DNA from: Ardenticatenaceae bacterium
Lineage (GTDB): Bacteria; Chloroflexota; Anaerolineae; Promineifilales; Promineifilaceae
Assembly (NCBI GenBank): GCA_011525915.1
Contig: WYBM01000015.1
Location: 372,001 to 436,000 of the forward strand
Length of the DNA: 64,000 nucleotides
Reading direction: 5' to 3'
The notes beneath the pieces are model-generated. The model did not search any database. It had not been told where the DNA came from and saw nothing but the letters and a program-made list of their open reading frames with translations. Each line of letters begins with the position of its first letter. Position 1 is the first letter of the stretch. This document shows, in pieces, positions 9,853-18,997 of this stretch. The translations under genes and the position numbers were made by a program.

Positions 9853-12800
9853 ATGAACAACCATCTCAAGTTGATGTACCTGGGCAAAATGCAGGTGTGG
9901 CAGGGCAGCACCCCCCTCACGGGCTTTATCTCCCGTAAAGCCGAAGCGCTGCTCTGTTACCTGGCTACGACGGGCCAACCTCATGCCAGACAGGTACTTA
10001 CTTCCTTGTTTTGGGAAGATATGCCCGAGGCAAACGCCCGCCGCAATTTGCGGGTGACATTAACCAACTTGCGCCAACTGGTGGGCCCCCATCTTTTCAT
10101 TACAAACCAGACGGCCATGTTTAACCCACAGAGCCCCCATTGGTTAGACGTGACCCAATTTAACCAGCTTTTCCAGCCGCAGCCGCTGAGCATAGGCCCG
10201 GAAAATGCACAGCAGTTTGAACAGGCAGCCGCGCTGTACACTGGCGAGTTTCTGGCCGGGTTTCATGTGCGTCAGGCGCCGGTATGGGAAGAATGGGTGC
10301 TTACCAAACGAGAACGATTTAGTCAGCGCGCCTGGTATATCTACCACCAGCTTTCACACTACTTCATCACCCAAAGTCATTATCAAAAAGGCATTTTTTA
10401 CGCTTCGCGGTTGCTGGCGCTGGACCCTTTGCAAGAAGAAGCTCACCGGCAAATGATGTGGCTGCTGGCAGCCAGTGGTCAGCGAGGTGCGGCGCTTTTT
10501 CAGTATGAAACGTGTTGCCGTTTGTTGTCTCAAGAATTGGGGGTTGCGCCCACAGCTGAGACTGTAAAATTGTATACACAGATCCGTGAAGGGGTCTTTC
10601 CTGTAAGTTCCGCACAACCAGATAGCACCCCATTGGTAGTGAGCGGAGCCAATGAGGCTCCACGGCCGTGGCCCCATAACCTGCCTTTCTCATCAACCCC
10701 GTTTGTGGGCCGGGTCTCAGAGCTGGCCGAAATAGCCCGTTTGCTGGAAGCGGATGCTTGTCATCTAATCACATTGGCCGGACCAGGCGGTGTGGGGAAG
10801 ACCCGCCTGGCCTTACAAGCCGGGCGAGAACGGGTGACAGATGTCATACAACAGTTCCCTCATGGCATCTTTTTTATCCCCCTGGCGTCTATCAGTGCCG
10901 TAGAGCATATTGCCCCTGCTTTGTCTGATATCTTGCCTGGTGCTTCTTATGGGCAGGGCGATCCACAGACTTTGTTACTGAATTATCTGCGCAACAAGCG
11001 TATGCTGCTTATTTTGGATAACTTTGAACACCTGTTAGGGCCAGCTGCCCCGCTCCTGGGAGACATTTTACGTACAGCACCCGGTGTGAAGATGATCGTC
11101 ACTTCACGTGAGGCCTTACATCTTCCCGGAGAGTGGGCGCTGGAAATTCGGGGGCTGCCATTTCCGGAAGGGGCGTTTCCACCAGAAATGGCAGAAAAGT
11201 ACGGCGCCCTACAACTGTTTCTGATGAGTGCCCGGCGACTCAATGCCGGGTTTGCGCGGATGCCTGAAGAGCTGGTTTTTGCGGCGCGTATATGTCAGTT
11301 AGTAGACGGGCTGCCCCTGGCGTTAGAGCTGGCATCTACATGGGCTTGGGCACTTTCTAGCGCAGAGATCGCTGCTGAGATCGAACAAAATCTCGATTTT
11401 TTGAGCAGCACCTCCCTGCGAGGTGTGCCTGAAAGGCACCAAAGTTTGCGGACAGTGTTTGATCATTCCTGGAGATTGCTGACCGCAGATGAAAGAGATG
11501 TTTTGCAGCGCTTATCGGTCTTTCGCGGGGGGTTTGATCGCCAGGCAGCCCAAGCAGTGGCCGGGGCAGACATTGTCATGTTATCGAATCTGGTCAATAA
11601 ATTTATGCTGCGGCGCCACAACAGTGGCCGGTATGGTTTACACACATTATTACGCCAATATCTGTGGGCCATTCTGAATGCGGCAAAAGCCACATCTGTT
11701 GAGGCCTGTGATCATCATGCCGCGTATTACCTGACCTATTGTCAGAGCCAGGAACCCCGGCTGAAAGGGCAGGAACAGAAAAGGGCCTTGCAGGAGTTGC
11801 GGGCAGAGATTGAAAATATACGGGCAGCCTGGCAATGGGCAGCAAAACACGGCCGTGTTTCTTTGATTGCCTGCGCCTGTGAAACGCTCTATATCTTTTA
11901 TGAAATCCGTGCCTGGATGCAAGAAGGACTGCAAGCGTTTTTACTGGCGGCACAACAAGTAGCCCAGATAGCCAATGATCCAGACACCCAACTAACCTGG
12001 GGCCGGTTATGCGCCCGTCAGGGGCGTTTTACTTACCGCCTGGGCCGCTATCAGGAAGCACGCGAGTGCCTGGAAAGAAGTTTAGCCATCTTTCGCCGCT
12101 GCCAGGCCCACAATGACGTAGCTTTTGCTCTGGATCAACTGGCCACCCTCGCTTACCTGATGAGCCAGTATGAGCAGGCACAGGCGTTAGCAGATGAGAG
12201 CCTGGCCCTTTACCGCCAGACAGGTGACACGTTTGGTCTGGCTACCTGCTTAAATACATCAGGGACATTTTATTATTTGATCGGCCAACATGCCACGGCC
12301 AGGGTTTGTCTGGAGGAAAGCCTGGCTATTTGCCAGGCCAATGGTGATCAGCGTGGCGCGGCGCGTTCACGCCTGAACCTGGGTAGTATTGCCATAAAGG
12401 TGCAGGCCTATGATGAAGCCCGGCAGCATTACCAGGAAAGTCTGGTGACCTTTCGTGAATTAGGAGACCGGCGCGGCATGGCTGTTTCGTTAAATAACAT
12501 GGGCACCGTGGCTGAGATGTTGGGCGACTATGAAAATTCGCGTCGTTACCATCTGGAAAGCCTGGGGTTTCACCGCGAGGCAGGCGATCCTGGCATGATT
12601 ACGGCCCTGGAGGGATTGGGGAATGTGGCCTGTGAGCTGGGCGAGTTTGAGACGGCCTGGGAGCATTTTCACGAGGCCCTGGTGCTGGCCCGTGAGCAGA
12701 GTATTTTACCGCTTACTATCAATGTACTCACGGCCGTAGCTCGGTTACAAGGTCGCCAGGGCGATGTGCCAAAAGCAGTGGCATTGGCTGCTTTTTGTGG

Positions 12801-12951
12801 CTGCCATCCAGCCAGCCAGACGGGGAATAAAGTGAGGGCCCAAATGGTGCTGGACGAAATGAAAAGCCAGCTGCCCGCACCGGTTTATGCGGCGGCGGAA
12901 GCTGCCGGCCAGGGGAAAGAGCTCCAGGATGTTCTGGCAGAGCTGCTTTGA
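9853..12951 (+). CDS. BTAD/SARP-type transcriptional regulator with NB-ARC-like ATPase and TPR repeats
   Basis: A large (1032 aa) cytoplasmic regulator of the AfsR/BTAD type. Residues about 1-95 resemble an OmpR-like winged helix, with the diagnostic stretch LFWEDMPEANARRNLR near residue 52-67. It is followed by a helical BTAD region to about 250. A P-loop GPGGVGKT (about 310-317), then LLILDNFEHLL and a downstream SRE motif, mark a STAND/NB-ARC ATPase. From about 730 to 950 there are repeated TPR motifs of the kind YEQAQALADESLALYRQTGD. Such proteins are signal-integrating transcription factors in which the TPR part senses a partner. The ATG at 9853 is preferred because purine-rich sequence precedes it; an in-frame GTG at 9802 would add 17 residues without a visible ribosome site. 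It diverges from the giant secreted protein. Confidence 0.85.
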   Translation: MNNHLKLMYLGKMQVWQGSTPLTGFISRKAEALLCYLATTGQPHARQVLTSLFWEDMPEANARRNLRVTLTNLRQLVGPHLFITNQTAMFNPQSPHWLDVTQFNQLFQPQPLSIGPENAQQFEQAAALYTGEFLAGFHVRQAPVWEEWVLTKRERFSQRAWYIYHQLSHYFITQSHYQKGIFYASRLLALDPLQEEAHRQMMWLLAASGQRGAALFQYETCCRLLSQELGVAPTAETVKLYTQIREGVFPVSSAQPDSTPLVVSGANEAPRPWPHNLPFSSTPFVGRVSELAEIARLLEADACHLITLAGPGGVGKTRLALQAGRERVTDVIQQFPHGIFFIPLASISAVEHIAPALSDILPGASYGQGDPQTLLLNYLRNKRMLLILDNFEHLLGPAAPLLGDILRTAPGVKMIVTSREALHLPGEWALEIRGLPFPEGAFPPEMAEKYGALQLFLMSARRLNAGFARMPEELVFAARICQLVDGLPLALELASTWAWALSSAEIAAEIEQNLDFLSSTSLRGVPERHQSLRTVFDHSWRLLTADERDVLQRLSVFRGGFDRQAAQAVAGADIVMLSNLVNKFMLRRHNSGRYGLHTLLRQYLWAILNAAKATSVEACDHHAAYYLTYCQSQEPRLKGQEQKRALQELRAEIENIRAAWQWAAKHGRVSLIACACETLYIFYEIRAWMQEGLQAFLLAAQQVAQIANDPDTQLTWGRLCARQGRFTYRLGRYQEARECLERSLAIFRRCQAHNDVAFALDQLATLAYLMSQYEQAQALADESLALYRQTGDTFGLATCLNTSGTFYYLIGQHATARVCLEESLAICQANGDQRGAARSRLNLGSIAIKVQAYDEARQHYQESLVTFRELGDRRGMAVSLNNMGTVAEMLGDYENSRRYHLESLGFHREAGDPGMITALEGLGNVACELGEFETAWEHFHEALVLAREQSILPLTINVLTAVARLQGRQGDVPKAVALAAFCGCHPASQTGNKVRAQMVLDEMKSQLPAPVYAAAEAAGQGKELQDVLAELL

Positions 12952-12993
12952 CAAAGGCCTAGGGGAACCTGATGGTGCCTCAATCCCTTTTAC

Positions 12994-13003
12994 ATGTTAA
13001 CAT
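12994..13003. promoter_or_regulatory. Small palindrome before the Crp/Fnr gene
   Basis: ATGTTAACAT is a perfect 10-bp palindrome 9 bp upstream of the Crp/Fnr start codon. It could be an autoregulatory operator. The gene itself lacks an obvious ribosome site. Confidence 0.25.
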
Positions 13004-13012
13004 TGTCTTGAT

Positions 13013-13717
13013 ATGGTAGAGCAAGAAAGTGTTTTACCCATCATTTCCCACTGCGCTTTTTTAAGTGGGCTGTCACCTGATGAATGCCAGGAAGTGGCCG
13101 AAGCGGCACGGCCGTGTCATGTTAACCAGGGAGAATACTTCTTCCATCAGGGTGAACCGGCGACACATTTCTACATTTTAGTGCAGGGCCAGGTTAAGCT
13201 CACCCAAATTAACCCCGAAGGTCACCAGGTGATCATTAACTATTTTGGCCCTGGCGAGGGTCTGGGCATTATCGTGGCCCTCAGTCAGATGGATTATCCT
13301 GTGGCCGCTGAAGCCGTTGAAGCGTGTTACGCCTTGGCCTGGGACCGGCAAATCACCCGCCATCTGATGCTGCGTTTCCCCCAACTGGCTATAAACGGCA
13401 TGGAGCTTATCGCTCGGCGTTTTGCTGGCCTGCAAGAGCGCTATCACCAATTGGTTACCCATCGCGTAGAGCAGCGTGTTGCCCGCACCATCTTGCAGTT
13501 GGTGCGCCAGTTTGGCAAAAAAGTGCCCGAAGGCGTCTTGATTGATATGCCCCTCTCCCGGCAAGACCTGGCGGAAATGACGGGAACCAACCTCTATAAT
13601 GTCAGTCGTATCCTCAGCAAATGGGAGCAGAACGGCGTGGTCAGGTCTGGCCGCAAGCGCGTCGTGCTTTGTAAACCCCATGCTCTTGTTGTCATCGCCG
13701 AAGATCTGCCTTTGTGA
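13013..13717 (+). CDS. Crp/Fnr-family transcriptional regulator
   Basis: A 234-residue protein of normal Crp/Fnr length. The N-terminal half is a cyclic-nucleotide-binding-type beta barrel (GEYFFHQGEPATHFYILVQG near residue 37-56). A long dimer helix follows, then a C-terminal winged helix-turn-helix (LSRQDLAEMTGTNLYNVSRI, about 180-199). No Fnr-type N-terminal four-cysteine cluster is present, so it is not an oxygen-sensing Fnr of the classic kind. NO-responsive Dnr/NnrR-type members look like this. Its position directly before nosZ, with palindromes in the gap, makes it the likely regulator of the nos operon. That link is inference from context. Confidence 0.88.
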   Translation: MVEQESVLPIISHCAFLSGLSPDECQEVAEAARPCHVNQGEYFFHQGEPATHFYILVQGQVKLTQINPEGHQVIINYFGPGEGLGIIVALSQMDYPVAAEAVEACYALAWDRQITRHLMLRFPQLAINGMELIARRFAGLQERYHQLVTHRVEQRVARTILQLVRQFGKKVPEGVLIDMPLSRQDLAEMTGTNLYNVSRILSKWEQNGVVRSGRKRVVLCKPHALVVIAEDLPL

Positions 13718-13720
13718 TAA

Positions 13721-13736
13721 TTTGCACTTTTGCAAA
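13721..13736. promoter_or_regulatory. Inverted repeat just after the Crp/Fnr stop codon
   Basis: TTTGCA, a 4-nt spacer and TGCAAA begin 3 bp after the stop codon. The symmetry and size fit a Crp/Fnr-type operator half-site pair or a weak RNA hairpin. It is not followed by a clear T tract. Confidence 0.3.
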
Positions 13737-13784
13737 GACACCCCCCTTCTCCTCAGGTAAGCTACATCACAATTGAGCTTTACT

Positions 13785-13824
13785 GTCTGTTGCCATGGCA
13801 ACATCTATTGCTGTAACAACAGAC
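13785..13824. promoter_or_regulatory. Nested palindromes upstream of nosZ, candidate Crp/Fnr operator
   Basis: TGTTGCCATGGCAACA (13788-13803) is a perfect 16-bp palindrome. A second, longer-range inverted repeat overlaps it: GTCTGTTG at 13785-13792 and CAACAGAC at 13817-13824. They lie 95-110 bp before the nosZ start and right after a Crp/Fnr gene. This is the best candidate for the nos operon operator. Confidence 0.5.
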
Positions 13825-13897
13825 GAAATTATAACTTACCGGAAATCCAGAAACTCGGTGTAGTTTTTATGGATTTTTTCCAGTTAGGAGAAGAATG

Positions 13898-15931
13898 ATG
13901 ACAAAACAATGGGTTTACAAACACAAGTTGACGTTGGGCGGCTTGTTGGTGGTTATTCTGGCCATCGGTTTACTGGCCAGTTGTGACCGTTCCGATGAAG
14001 GCAAAACCGTTAGCGTAGATACAGCCAGCGGCCTTTCAGCGGATGCCAGCGCTATTGCTGCGGAACGCGGCCTGACCCCTGAAAACATTACGGCCGCTCT
14101 GAAGACCTACGTCCCCAGTGGGCAGCATGATGAATACATTATGTTTTCCTCCGGTGGACACTCTGGGCAATTGTTGGTAATTGGCTTGCCTTCTATGCGT
14201 TTGCTGAAGGTGGTTGGTGTTTTTACGCCGGAACCCTGGCAGGGGTGGGGGTATGGCGCTCAGGGTACAATGGACGTACTGAATGAAGGCAATGTGCGCG
14301 GCCAGGAAGTGCGCTGGGCTGATACACATCACCCCGCCCTCAGCGAAACCGGCGGCGATTATGACGGCCAGTGGGTCTTTCTTAATGATAAGGCCAACGG
14401 CCGTGTGGCTGTCATAGACCTGCGTGACTTTGAAACCAAACAAATTGTCAAAAACCCCGTGGCCCTTATTGATCACGGTGGTGCCATGGTCACGCCCGAT
14501 ACGGAGTGGGTGATTGAAGGTGGTCAATATGCCGCCCCCTTAGGGTGGGAATATAGCTCCCTGGAGAATTACGCCGAGGATTACCGCGGCATGGTGACAT
14601 TCTGGAAATTTAACCGCGAAACCGGGCGCATCGAACCGGAAAACTCCTTTGCCCTGGAGCTGCCCCCCTATTGGCAAGACCTGTGCGACGCTGGCAAGCT
14701 GGTCAGCGAGGGTTGGGTGTTTTGTAACTCCTTTAACACTGAAATGGCCACGGGCGGCATAGAGTCAGGCAACCCCCCCTTTGAAGCCGGCGCTTCGCAA
14801 CGGGATATGGATTACCTGCATATCATCAATCTGAACAAGGCGGCCGAAGTGGCCGCCGCCGGCAAGACCATGGAAGTCAACGGCTTTAATGTTATCCCCC
14901 TGGAAACATCCATTGCCGAGGGTCTGGTCTACTTTGCCCCAGAACCCAAAAGCCCACACGGTGTAGACGTAACGCCAGGTGGCGAGTATATGGTTATTTC
15001 CGGCAAGCTTGATCCGCATGTGACGGTCTACAGCTTCGACAAAATCCAAAAAGCGGTGGCAGCCGGCAACTTTGAAACCGATGATTACGGTGTGCCCGTC
15101 TTAAAATTTGAAGATGTGCTGGAAGCCCAGATAGAAGTTGGGTTGGGCCCGCTGCATACCCAGTTCGATGATAAAGGTTACGCCTATACCAGCCTCTTCC
15201 TGGATACACAGGTAGCACGGTGGGCGCTGGGCGGCGCTTACGGGGAACTGCATGAGGAAGAAGATTGGACACTGGTAGACAAACAGGACGTGCAATATAA
15301 CGTGGGCCACATTGTCGCTGCCGAAGGGGACACTGTCAGCCCCGATGGCAAATACCTGGTTTCCTTAAATAAGTGGGCGGTGGACCGTTTCCAAAATGTG
15401 GGCCCACTGCTGCCCCAAAACTTCCAGCTTATTGATATTAGCCAGCCGGGAGATTCCCTGCAGCTGTTATATGACATGCCTATTGGTGTGGGTGAACCAC
15501 ATTACGCCCAGATCATTAAAGCAGACAAGCTGGCCCCTTGGGAAGTGTATCCAGAAGTTGGCTGGAACCCCCATACACAATCAAAAGACCCTAACGGTAT
15601 TGAAGCCGGTGAGGAAAGGATCGAGCGCAACGGTAATACGGTAGAAATCTGGATGACGGCCGTGCGCAGTCACTTCACCCCTGAACACGTGGAGATCAAA
15701 CAAGGTGACCATGTTATCTGGCACATCACCAACGTAGAACGCGCCTATGACGCCACTCATGGCTTTTCGCTGCCGGGTTACAACATCAACCTCAGTCTTG
15801 AACCGGGTGAAACCGCCACATTTGAGTTTGATGCCACCGAAGATGGCGTTTACTCCTACTACTGCACCGAATTCTGCTCTGCACTGCATCTGGAAATGAC
15901 TGGCTATATGCTGGTAGAACCCTCTGAGTAA
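13898..15931 (+). CDS. nosZ: Nitrous-oxide reductase, predicted lipoprotein form
   Basis: The terminal denitrification enzyme, reducing N2O to N2 on the outer face of the membrane with CuZ and CuA centres. An N-terminal seven-bladed propeller is indicated by the conserved HHPALSETGG and NDKANGRVAVIDL stretches. A C-terminal cupredoxin carries the CuA ligand run YYCTEFCSALHLEMTGYM (about residues 653-670). The N-terminus is a Sec-type signal with lipobox LASC instead of a twin-arginine signal, as expected for clade II enzymes, and predicts a lipid-anchored protein. Two ATGs exist (13895 and 13898); GGAG at 13887-13890 is 4 nt and 7 nt away respectively, so 13898 is preferred. It is the first gene of the nos operon; nosR and nosX are absent nearby. 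Confidence 0.96.
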   Translation: MTKQWVYKHKLTLGGLLVVILAIGLLASCDRSDEGKTVSVDTASGLSADASAIAAERGLTPENITAALKTYVPSGQHDEYIMFSSGGHSGQLLVIGLPSMRLLKVVGVFTPEPWQGWGYGAQGTMDVLNEGNVRGQEVRWADTHHPALSETGGDYDGQWVFLNDKANGRVAVIDLRDFETKQIVKNPVALIDHGGAMVTPDTEWVIEGGQYAAPLGWEYSSLENYAEDYRGMVTFWKFNRETGRIEPENSFALELPPYWQDLCDAGKLVSEGWVFCNSFNTEMATGGIESGNPPFEAGASQRDMDYLHIINLNKAAEVAAAGKTMEVNGFNVIPLETSIAEGLVYFAPEPKSPHGVDVTPGGEYMVISGKLDPHVTVYSFDKIQKAVAAGNFETDDYGVPVLKFEDVLEAQIEVGLGPLHTQFDDKGYAYTSLFLDTQVARWALGGAYGELHEEEDWTLVDKQDVQYNVGHIVAAEGDTVSPDGKYLVSLNKWAVDRFQNVGPLLPQNFQLIDISQPGDSLQLLYDMPIGVGEPHYAQIIKADKLAPWEVYPEVGWNPHTQSKDPNGIEAGEERIERNGNTVEIWMTAVRSHFTPEHVEIKQGDHVIWHITNVERAYDATHGFSLPGYNINLSLEPGETATFEFDATEDGVYSYYCTEFCSALHLEMTGYMLVEPSE

Positions 15932-15941
15932 CCCTGACGAA

Positions 15942-15976
15942 GGGCGGGGTGAATGCCGCTCCGCCCTCTTCATTTT
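15942..15976 (+). terminator. Stem-loop with short T-rich tail after nosZ (attenuator-like)
   Basis: GGGCGG (15942-15947) pairs with CCGCCC (15961-15966) across a 13-nt loop, followed by the T-rich TCTTCATTTTG. It stands between the nosZ stop and the next gene's ribosome site, so it may let nosZ be made in excess of the assembly genes. Confidence 0.45.
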
Positions 15977-16003
15977 GTATCGTATTGTTGAAGGATAATG
16001 GCC

Positions 16004-16666
16004 ATGAGCGGGAAGTTCGAAGAAATTGTGGGGCCGCGTGTCCCGGCAGACATTGTTCAACGTGACCGGATGCGTTACCGGTGGCCGACTATAATGCTGG
16101 GTGCCGCCGCCGCACTGCTTATCATCAGCATGTTTCTCCCTTACTGGCAGATGACATTAAAGGCGCCACAATACCCCAAGGGTCTGACAGTGCAAGTTTA
16201 CGTCAACCGTATGACAGGTGACGTGAGCGAAATTGATGGGTTGAACCATTACATTGGGATGCGGCCGTTGGCCGAAGCAGCCCAGTTAGAACGTTCGGTG
16301 AGCATCGCCGCTATTAGCGTCCTGGTGCTGCTGGTGCTGGCCGCCATTTTTGTACATACAAAATGGGCTGCTCTGCTGGCACTGCCCGCTTTGTTTATGC
16401 CCGCCGTTTTTCTGGCCGACATGTATTATTGGATGCGGAATTTTGGCCAGAATCTGGACCCTCGTGCTCCCCTGAGCAGCTCTATTAAACCTTTTACGCC
16501 GCCTATTCTGGGGGAAGGCAAGGTGGGGCAGTTTGCCACGGTGGCCTCTTTTGATATAGGGCTGTACCTGGCATTACTGACCTCGCTGCTCATTGTGGTG
16601 GGGCTGACAATGCACCGCCGGGCGTACAAGCCCTTGGTGGATGAGGCAAAAGAAGCTCATGGGTAA
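16004..16666 (+). CDS. NosB-like multi-pass membrane protein of the nos operon
   Basis: A roughly 220-residue membrane protein with about four or five hydrophobic helices: one near residues 28-45, a pair near 105-150 and one near 185-205. A conserved-looking extracellular stretch LNHYIGMRPL lies between the first and second. Genes of this size and topology follow nosZ in clade II operons (called nosB in Wolinella); their exact role in NosZ maturation or electron delivery is unknown. AAGGA at 15991-15995 is only 2 nt from the upstream ATG (15998) but 8 nt from the ATG at 16004, which I therefore chose. It overlaps nosD. Confidence 0.65.
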   Translation: MSGKFEEIVGPRVPADIVQRDRMRYRWPTIMLGAAAALLIISMFLPYWQMTLKAPQYPKGLTVQVYVNRMTGDVSEIDGLNHYIGMRPLAEAAQLERSVSIAAISVLVLLVLAAIFVHTKWAALLALPALFMPAVFLADMYYWMRNFGQNLDPRAPLSSSIKPFTPPILGEGKVGQFATVASFDIGLYLALLTSLLIVVGLTMHRRAYKPLVDEAKEAHG

Positions 16667-18092
16667 ACATGTCTATGGCAGATGGGTGTTGGCTTTGCTG
16701 ATTATCGGTTATTGGTTACTGATGACCAGAGCGAGCACGGCCGTGGCCCAAACCACGCACACCGTGACGGCCGCCGATGGCCCCCTGAGCCTGGCAACGG
16801 CCGTCACCCAGGCCCAGGCCGGTGATGTTATTGAAGTACATGCCGGCGTTTACCATGGCCCTATCACAGTAGACCGCCCTCTGACGCTGGTAGGCATTGG
16901 CTGGCCGGTGGTTGACGGCCGTGATACAGGCAATGTGATCCTCATCACGGCGGCCAACGTTACTGTCACCGGTTTTGAAATCCGCAACAGCGGCAGTTCG
17001 TTGGATGAAGAGAACGCCGGACTGGCCGTAGCCGCTGAGAGTGCCACCCTGGCCCATAATCGGCTGGTAGATACCTTGTTTGGCATTTACTTAAAGAATG
17101 CCCACGGCAGTGTCATTCGTGACAACACCATCCACGGCAAAGACGTGGCCATCGCGCTGCGCGGCGACCCCATCCGCGTTTGGTACAGCAATGATGTGAC
17201 CGTAACGGACAATGCTATTAGCCAGGGGCGAGACGTGGTATTGTGGTATTCAGAACGGCTGACTATTCGTGGGAACCAGGTAAGCAACGGCCGTTACGGG
17301 CTGCACTTCATGTACTGCGATGATGCCCTCATCGCCCAAAATCGGCTGTTGGACAACTCTGTTGGCGCCTTTCTTATGTACAGCCGTCGCATGACCCTGC
17401 ACAACAACACCATTGCCGGCAATCGTGGCCCCAGTGGGTATGGGCTGGGTATGAAGGATATGGATGATGCCATCGTGCGTGACAACCTGTTTCTGGATAA
17501 CCGCATTGGCATCCACCTGGACAATTCACCACGGGAAGTAGACAGCATCGGCCACATTGAGGGCAATGTGTTTGGGTATAATGACATTGGCGTAAACCTG
17601 CTGCCCTCTGTGAGGCACAACCAATTTACTCAAAACAGCTTTGTGGAAAACCAACAACAGGTGTCCATCACCGGCGGCGGCGTCATGCCAGATAATACCT
17701 GGGCTACCGCCGACGCCGGTAACTATTGGAGTGATTATGCCGGGTATGATGCCGCGGGCGACGGCCGTGGCGACCTGGCATACCGTTCTGAAAAACTATT
17801 TGAAAACCTGATGGATGCCCGCCCGGAACTGCGCCTGTTCCTGTTTAGCCCGGCGGCCAATGCTGTCGATTTTGCTGCCAAAGCGTTCCCCCTGGTGCGG
17901 CCGCAGGCCAAACTGGTAGACGACAACCCGTTGATGGTCCCGTCTGTGCCTGCCAATGTACCGGCACTGCCTCAGCCATCACGTGTTGGTGGGTTGTGGA
18001 GCGGGTTAATGCTGCTGGCGCTGGCTCTGGGTATTACGCTGCTGCCCAGGCTGCGGCTGCAATTTTACCATATTAGCGATAAGAGATTTTGA
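16659..18092 (+). CDS. nosD: NosD, copper-site maturation protein (periplasmic/extracellular beta-helix)
   Basis: A secreted right-handed beta-helix protein needed with NosF and NosY to assemble the CuZ centre of NosZ. After a signal peptide (hydrophobic residues to about 30, ending near VAQ) the sequence is a chain of short N-rich turns typical of NosD/CASH repeats (NTIHGKDVAI, NRLLDNSVGAFLM, NTIAGNRGPSGYGLGMKDMD). A final hydrophobic helix near the C-terminus (GLMLLALALGITLL) probably anchors it. The ATG at 16659 overlaps the stop of the preceding gene, implying translational coupling; an in-frame ATG at 16641 is the alternative. Confidence 0.92.
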   Translation: MGKHVYGRWVLALLIIGYWLLMTRASTAVAQTTHTVTAADGPLSLATAVTQAQAGDVIEVHAGVYHGPITVDRPLTLVGIGWPVVDGRDTGNVILITAANVTVTGFEIRNSGSSLDEENAGLAVAAESATLAHNRLVDTLFGIYLKNAHGSVIRDNTIHGKDVAIALRGDPIRVWYSNDVTVTDNAISQGRDVVLWYSERLTIRGNQVSNGRYGLHFMYCDDALIAQNRLLDNSVGAFLMYSRRMTLHNNTIAGNRGPSGYGLGMKDMDDAIVRDNLFLDNRIGIHLDNSPREVDSIGHIEGNVFGYNDIGVNLLPSVRHNQFTQNSFVENQQQVSITGGGVMPDNTWATADAGNYWSDYAGYDAAGDGRGDLAYRSEKLFENLMDARPELRLFLFSPAANAVDFAAKAFPLVRPQAKLVDDNPLMVPSVPANVPALPQPSRVGGLWSGLMLLALALGITLLPRLRLQFYHISDKRF

Positions 18093-18128
18093 GAAGCACT
18101 ACGCTCTGATCTCCATGATCACGGAAAG

Positions 18129-18989
18129 ATGATGATTCACGTTTCACACCTCACAAAAAAATTTGGCGGGTTGACGGCCGTCGATGATCTTACGTTTACT
18201 GTAGGCCAGGGCGAAGTGGTTGCCCTATGGGGGGCCAACGGCGCCGGCAAGACCACCGTGCTGCGCTGCCTGCTCAACCTGACGCCTTACCAGGGCGACA
18301 TCACTATCGCCGGTATGAACGCGGCCACACAAGGCAAAGCCATTCGCCAACGTATTGGGTTTGTGCCGCAAGAACTTACCTTCCACGATGACATGACCGT
18401 GCAGGAGACCATGCAGTTTTACGCCCTGCTGCGCAAGTTAGGGTATGACTACAACTTCATGCCACTGTTGGCGTCCCTGGCGTTGGCACCCCATCAAAAC
18501 AAACGCGTGCGTGATCTGTCTGGTGGGCTGAAGCAGCGCCTGGCATTGGCCCTGGCTTTGCTGTCTGACCCGCCCATCCTTTTTCTGGATGAGCCCACTG
18601 CCAGCCTGGATGTAAACGCCCGCCATGACTTCCTGGCGCTGCTGCTAGAACTTAAACAAGCCGGCAAGACGATGATTTTTTCTTCGCACCGGCTGGAAGA
18701 GATGCTCGCCCTGGCTGACCGGGTGTTGATGATGGCTCAAGGGCGGGTACAGGCTGACTGCCCGCCCTCACAGCTTACGCGCAGTCTGGGGCGAGCCACC
18801 ACGCTTTACCTCTACGTGCCCACAGAGGGCATTGAACCGGCTGTTTCCCTGCTGCACGCGCACGGCCTGAACGTCAGTCGTAATGGACACGGTGTGCGGG
18901 TGCAGGTGCAGCCAGGGGCCAAAGGTGAGCCGTTGAACATGCTGTGTGCGGCCGGTATTCCGGTGGAAGACTTTGAATTAGATGCATAA
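18129..18989 (+). CDS. nosF: NosF, ABC-transporter ATPase of the nos system
   Basis: The cytoplasmic ATPase partner of NosY. It shows Walker A GANGAGKT (about residues 36-43), ABC signature LSGGLKQR, Walker B ILFLDEP and the switch His in SSHRLEE. About 286 residues, the usual NosF length. With NosD and NosY it is thought to supply a sulfur species for the CuZ cluster. A second ATG three bases downstream (18132) is equally possible. A stem-loop separates it from nosY. Confidence 0.93.
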   Translation: MMIHVSHLTKKFGGLTAVDDLTFTVGQGEVVALWGANGAGKTTVLRCLLNLTPYQGDITIAGMNAATQGKAIRQRIGFVPQELTFHDDMTVQETMQFYALLRKLGYDYNFMPLLASLALAPHQNKRVRDLSGGLKQRLALALALLSDPPILFLDEPTASLDVNARHDFLALLLELKQAGKTMIFSSHRLEEMLALADRVLMMAQGRVQADCPPSQLTRSLGRATTLYLYVPTEGIEPAVSLLHAHGLNVSRNGHGVRVQVQPGAKGEPLNMLCAAGIPVEDFELDA

Positions 18990-18997
18990 CCCTTAGG

